Source: JAJZJT01 sp964610905 (GTDB lineage: Bacteria; Actinomycetota; Acidimicrobiia; Acidimicrobiales; RAAP-2). From it: 42,522 bases of DNA. The notes below the pieces were generated by a model. It searched no databases. It was not told the origin of the DNA and saw nothing but the letters and a program-made list of their open reading frames with translations. Position numbers and translations under genes: made by a program. Location: the NCBI GenBank assembly GCA_964610905.1, contig CAZSYT010000021.1:1-42522 (forward strand), in the 5' to 3' direction. Positions 40,124 to 42,522 of the stretch are shown here, piece after piece; position 1 is the stretch's first letter, and each line of letters opens with the position of its first letter.

Positions 40124-41199
40124 CACCGCGTCCCCGTGGCGAGGCGACCGCGCGGCCGTGCCTCGGTGTCCCCGGCCGTCCACGCCGTGGCGGTGGCGAG
40201 CGCCTTGCCGAAGGCGCACGACGGGTCGCCGGCCAACGGGTCCCCGGTGGCGGCCCATGCCCGGGCCCGACTGCCGCCGCAGATGCCGAGGAACGGGCAG
40301 CGCCCGCAGGTGCCGCCGCGGCGGGCCTGGTCGCGCAAGGCGACGAAGAGCGGGGCCTCCCGGTACCACCACGACACCGGGCGGTCGCGCACGTTGCCCA
40401 CCGTCACGGGAAGGAACCCCGAGGGCTGCACGTCGCCGACATGGGAGACGAAGCAGAAGCCGTTGCCGTCGGTCACCCCGGGCAGCGTGGGCCGCCCTTG
40501 CTGGGCGAGGACCCGTCGGAGCTGGGGTGCCTCGACGGTGCGGACCCGGAAGGGGAGCTCGGCCGTGGCGATCCACTCGAGGACGTCCTCTTCGACCTCG
40601 GGCTCGACCACGTCGTCGGCCTGGGCCCTGCCGGTGGGGACGAGGAAGAAGAGCGTCCAGGTGGTCACGAGCCCGTCGAGCAGCTCGACCATCGCCGGCA
40701 GCTCGGCGACCGTGCGCCGTGACACCGTGGTGCCGATCTGCAGGCTCGCACCGAGGGAGGCCGCCGTCCGGATGGCGTCGAGGGTGCGGAGGAAGTGGCC
40801 GGGGATGCCCCGGAACCGGTCGTGGGTCGCCGCCGTGGCGCCGTCGAGGCTCAGGTGCAGTGTGCCGGCCCCGGCCTCGACCGCCCTGGCCAGGGCCCCC
40901 GACCGCAGCCGGCCGGTGACCGAGGGGGAGAAGCCGACGTGGACCCCGGTGCCGGCGGCGTGGGCGAGGAGGTCGTAGACGTCGGGTCGGGCGAGCGGGT
41001 CACCGCCGGTCAGCACGACGACCTTGGTTCCCATGGCCGCGGCGTCGTCGATGAGGGCACGCCCCTCGTCGGTCGAGAGCTCGGCGGCGTGTCGCCGGGG
41101 CTGGGCCTCGGCCCGGCAGTGGACGCACCGCAGCGGGCAGGCCCTCGTCAGCTCCCAGGCGAGGGTCATGGGTGCACGCGAGAAGTCGGGGGGACCCAT
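40123..41199 (-). CDS. Radical SAM/SPASM protein (TIGR04053-like)
   Basis: A 358-residue radical SAM enzyme. The cluster motif CPLRCVHC gives C21, C25 and C28, followed by LTGGDPLARPDVYDLL and HLSLDGATAATHDRFRG. The C-terminal SPASM-type part has GFCFVSHVGDVQPSGFLPV, GNVRDRPVSWWYR, then CGRCPFLGICGGSRARAWAATGD and DPSC, as in the TIGR04053 group and related to heme-modifying AhbC/AhbD/NirJ and peptide-modifying enzymes. Auxiliary Fe-S clusters are expected. ATG 41199 is chosen; ATG 41169 is also possible, and neither has a good ribosome site. No precursor-peptide gene is seen nearby. It heads an operon with an acyl-CoA dehydrogenase and an ADC-family protein. Confidence 0.87.
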   Translation of the reverse strand: MGPPDFSRAPMTLAWELTRACPLRCVHCRAEAQPRRHAAELSTDEGRALIDDAAAMGTKVVVLTGGDPLARPDVYDLLAHAAGTGVHVGFSPSVTGRLRSGALARAVEAGAGTLHLSLDGATAATHDRFRGIPGHFLRTLDAIRTAASLGASLQIGTTVSRRTVAELPAMVELLDGLVTTWTLFFLVPTGRAQADDVVEPEVEEDVLEWIATAELPFRVRTVEAPQLRRVLAQQGRPTLPGVTDGNGFCFVSHVGDVQPSGFLPVTVGNVRDRPVSWWYREAPLFVALRDQARRGGTCGRCPFLGICGGSRARAWAATGDPLAGDPSCAFGKALATATAWTAGDTEARPRGRLATGTR

Positions 41200-41497
41200 G
41201 GCGCGCGCTGGCGGCCCTGCCGGACGCCCGGCCTGCGGAGCTGAGAAGTTTGTCACAATACGTATAGTAAGTAACTTGAGGAAAAACACAAGGGACCTTC
41301 GGCCGTGTCGCCAGGCCGGGCGACCGTCCCGGCGAGGGGCTGCCCACGACCGGGCCGCTGCGTCCGGGGCCGGACGTGGGGGACGCCGCAGGTGGGGACC
41401 GGGCGCTGCGCCCCTCTCGGGCGCATCCGGCCCACCATGAGGGCCGTCGCCGTTCGCGACGGGGCTGGCGACTTCCGATAGAGTTGCCTCCGCCCGT
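41200..41497 (-). promoter_or_regulatory. AT-rich promoter of radical SAM operon; tRNA-Gln promoter on the other side
   Basis: Non-coding stretch. On the minus strand ttgtgt, 16 nt and tactat (about 41268-41295) may form the operon promoter, and an atacgtat palindrome lies at the -10. On the plus strand TAGAGT (41479-41484), 13 nt before tRNA-Gln, is its likely -10. The 41245-41300 part is strikingly AT-rich for this genome. Confidence 0.45.
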
Positions 41498-41570
41498 TCG
41501 GGGGTGGCGCAACTGGCAGCGCGCATGATTCTGGTTCATGAGGTTGGAGGTTCGAGCCCTCCCCCCCGAG
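41498..41570 (+). tRNA. tRNA-Gln (anticodon CTG)
   Basis: A complete cloverleaf: acceptor arms tcggggg/cccccga pair perfectly, D-stem gcgc/gcgc, anticodon stem catga/tcatg with loop ttctggt (anticodon 41531-41533, CTG), T-stem ggagg/cctcc with loop ttcgagc. The CCA end is not encoded. Confidence 0.95.
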
Positions 41571-41606
41571 CTCCCGCCGGCTGCCTCCTCGGAGGACCCG
41601 GCGCGA

Positions 41607-41682
41607 GGTCCCATCGTCTAGCGGCCTAGGACACCACCCTCTCAAGGTGGAGACACGGGTTCGAACCCCGTTGGGACTGCCA
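41607..41682 (+). tRNA. tRNA-Glu (anticodon CTC), CCA encoded
   Basis: Acceptor ggtccca/tgggact (one G-T pair), D-arm tcgtctagcggcctaggac, anticodon stem ccacc/ggtgg with loop ctctcaa (anticodon 41641-41643, CTC), T-arm acggg-ttcgaac-cccgt, discriminator G, then CCA. The neighbouring tRNA-Gln lacks CCA. The 3' part from 41642 is also the end of the convergent integrase gene, as expected for an integration site. Confidence 0.95.
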
Positions 41683-41700
41683 GTCTTGAGCGTGTTCGAA
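41642..41700. mobile_element. Probable attachment site / element boundary in tRNA-Glu 3' end
   Basis: The 3' half of tRNA-Glu, from the anticodon to the CCA, coincides with the end of an integrase gene pointing at it. A second short copy of the T-loop-like gttcgaacc occurs at about 41693-41701. This is the usual arrangement of an att junction, but the other end and the exact core are not in the window. Confidence 0.55.
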
Positions 41701-42522
41701 CCGCGCCCGGTACCCGGAAACGGGGCTGGACGAGGCGGCCGTCGTGCACGTCGACCGAGGCGATCAGTTCGCGCAGCACCGACTTGACGGTGGCGGTCTC
41801 ACCATGGGTCAAGGCGGCGTCCAGCTGCTCTCGCAGGGCGGTGATCTGCTCCCGGTCAGGACCGTGGGGCTGGTGCTCCTCGATGTCGGCGATCTCGTCG
41901 CGCCGGGCTTGTAGCTGGCGGAGGCGATGGGAGAGGTGCTCGAGTCGAGGGCCGCACTGTGCCGGGGACATCGTCCCGTCCTCGAAGGCAGCGAGGTAGC
42001 GGTCGATGGCGGCTTCGGTCTTCTTCAGCTCGGCGTCGATCCTGGTGGACTCCTCCTGGAGGGTGTTGGTCGCTGCGTGGACGCGCTCGACAGCCTGTGC
42101 AAACGCACGGTCTACGAAGGCAGCGTCGGCGTACACGGAGCCGATGGCGGCGAGGACCGATTCCTCGAGCTCTCTTGCTGGGAGGCGGTCGGCCGTGCAT
42201 CCGGTCTTGCCGTACCGCTGCCGGGAGAAGCAGACGTAGTACTCGTAGCGACCGTTGCGGCCGTGGGCGGCGGCACCGACGTAGCGCTTGCCGCACATGG
42301 TGCACACGAGCAGCCTGCTCAAGATGTAGTCGTAGGAGTTGGAGCGGCATGCGGCCTTGTCGTCACCGTGCTCGGCGAGCAGGTCGTGGGCGGCGGCGAA
42401 GGTGGCGGTGTCGATCAGGGGGGTGTGCGCCGAGGCGTGGTAAGAGCCCCGGAAGAGAACCTCGCCCAGGTACGCCCGGTTGCGCAGGACGGTGAGGACG
42501 GACATGTGGCTCCAGGGTCGGC
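41642..42522 (-). CDS. Large serine recombinase/integrase, 5' end outside window
   Basis: The C-terminal 290 or so residues of a large serine integrase. Visible are the end of the recombinase domain (WSHMSVLTVLRNRAYLGEVLFRG), a zinc ribbon (LLVCTMCGKRYVGAA...YYVC...GCTADRL), and a long coiled coil (about residues 140-235 counted from the Met at 42505) that controls integration direction. The catalytic N-terminal domain lies beyond the window. The Met at 42505 is internal, since the frame is open upstream. The C-terminus VPTGFEPVSPP is encoded by the antisense of tRNA-Glu, and the stop lies inside the tRNA gene. Codon use is less GC-biased than in the neighbours, suggesting recent transfer. 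It probably integrated the element that starts here. Confidence 0.88.
   Translation of the reverse strand, partial: RPWSHMSVLTVLRNRAYLGEVLFRGSYHASAHTPLIDTATFAAAHDLLAEHGDDKAACRSNSYDYILSRLLVCTMCGKRYVGAAAHGRNGRYEYYVCFSRQRYGKTGCTADRLPARELEESVLAAIGSVYADAAFVDRAFAQAVERVHAATNTLQEESTRIDAELKKTEAAIDRYLAAFEDGTMSPAQCGPRLEHLSHRLRQLQARRDEIADIEEHQPHGPDREQITALREQLDAALTHGETATVKSVLRELIASVDVHDGRLVQPRFRVPGAVRTRSRLAVPTGFEPVSPP

Noticed and set aside
40123..41526. Start of the radical SAM protein at 41526
   Set aside because: That start is inside tRNA-Gln, and the added 109 residues cross the AT-rich promoter region. The family begins close to MGPPDF or MTLAWELTRAC.

Overview
The window is extremely GC-rich, densely packed bacterial DNA. 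Many start codons are GTG and neighbouring genes often overlap by 4 bp (GTGA/ATGA). Large serine recombinase, DUF2510, MMPL and PPOX/F420-type families, double-hotdog proteins and a KstR-regulon-like gene set point to a high-GC actinobacterium. The style suggests Acidimicrobiia or relatives, but no marker here fixes the taxon. A 100-N gap at 25797-25896 shows this is a draft scaffold.

Left part (1-6600): the 3' end of a 2-oxoacid dehydrogenase E2 gene, then a single gene fusing octanoyltransferase (LipB) to lipoyl synthase (LipA), so the lipoylated enzyme sits beside its own lipoylation machinery. An M24 peptidase, an SDR with a substituted active site, and a membrane-anchored GGDEF protein with a proline-rich tail follow. 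6650-14356: a membrane protein with a DUF2510 tail, a methionine synthase metH interrupted by one in-frame TAG, a divergent PduO-type cobalamin adenosyltransferase, a leucyl aminopeptidase and an SRPBCC protein. 14353-22500: an MMPL/RND transporter, then a four-gene coupled operon (SnoaL-like, SDR, two double-hotdog proteins), a DyP peroxidase, a repeat-rich stretch and two tentative small genes.

22505-27245, mostly on the minus strand: an ABC exporter, a DapB-like dehydrogenase, the assembly gap, an SDR and a PPOX-family protein. 27378-31890: an ABC1/UbiB-family kinase gene converges on, and overlaps by 157 bp, an FAD oxidoreductase gene coupled to a sulfatase gene. 32082-35702: two OB-fold/DUF35-type proteins, two thiolase-like lipid-transfer proteins lacking the usual catalytic Cys, and a one-cluster ferredoxin. 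This set, with a KstR-like operator over its promoter, looks like part of a sterol or steroid side-chain degradation regulon. 35711-37918: glutamyl-tRNA synthetase with a Gly-rich insert, and a YdcF-type protein.

37992-41199, minus strand: a tightly coupled operon of a radical SAM/SPASM protein, an acyl-CoA dehydrogenase and an acetoacetate-decarboxylase-family protein, the best candidate here for an undescribed pathway. The right end carries tRNA-Gln(CTG) and tRNA-Glu(CTC). The 3' end of tRNA-Glu is overlapped by a large serine integrase gene running off the window, so a mobile element probably begins there.

Two threads run across the window. Short tandem repeats (17, 21, 23 and 35 bp) sit at gene ends or inside genes, and one appears to move a stop codon. 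Four starts have a TAnnnT hexamer exactly 6 nt upstream, which suggests leaderless transcription. All calls rest on reading the sequence and remembered family motifs; no database search was run.
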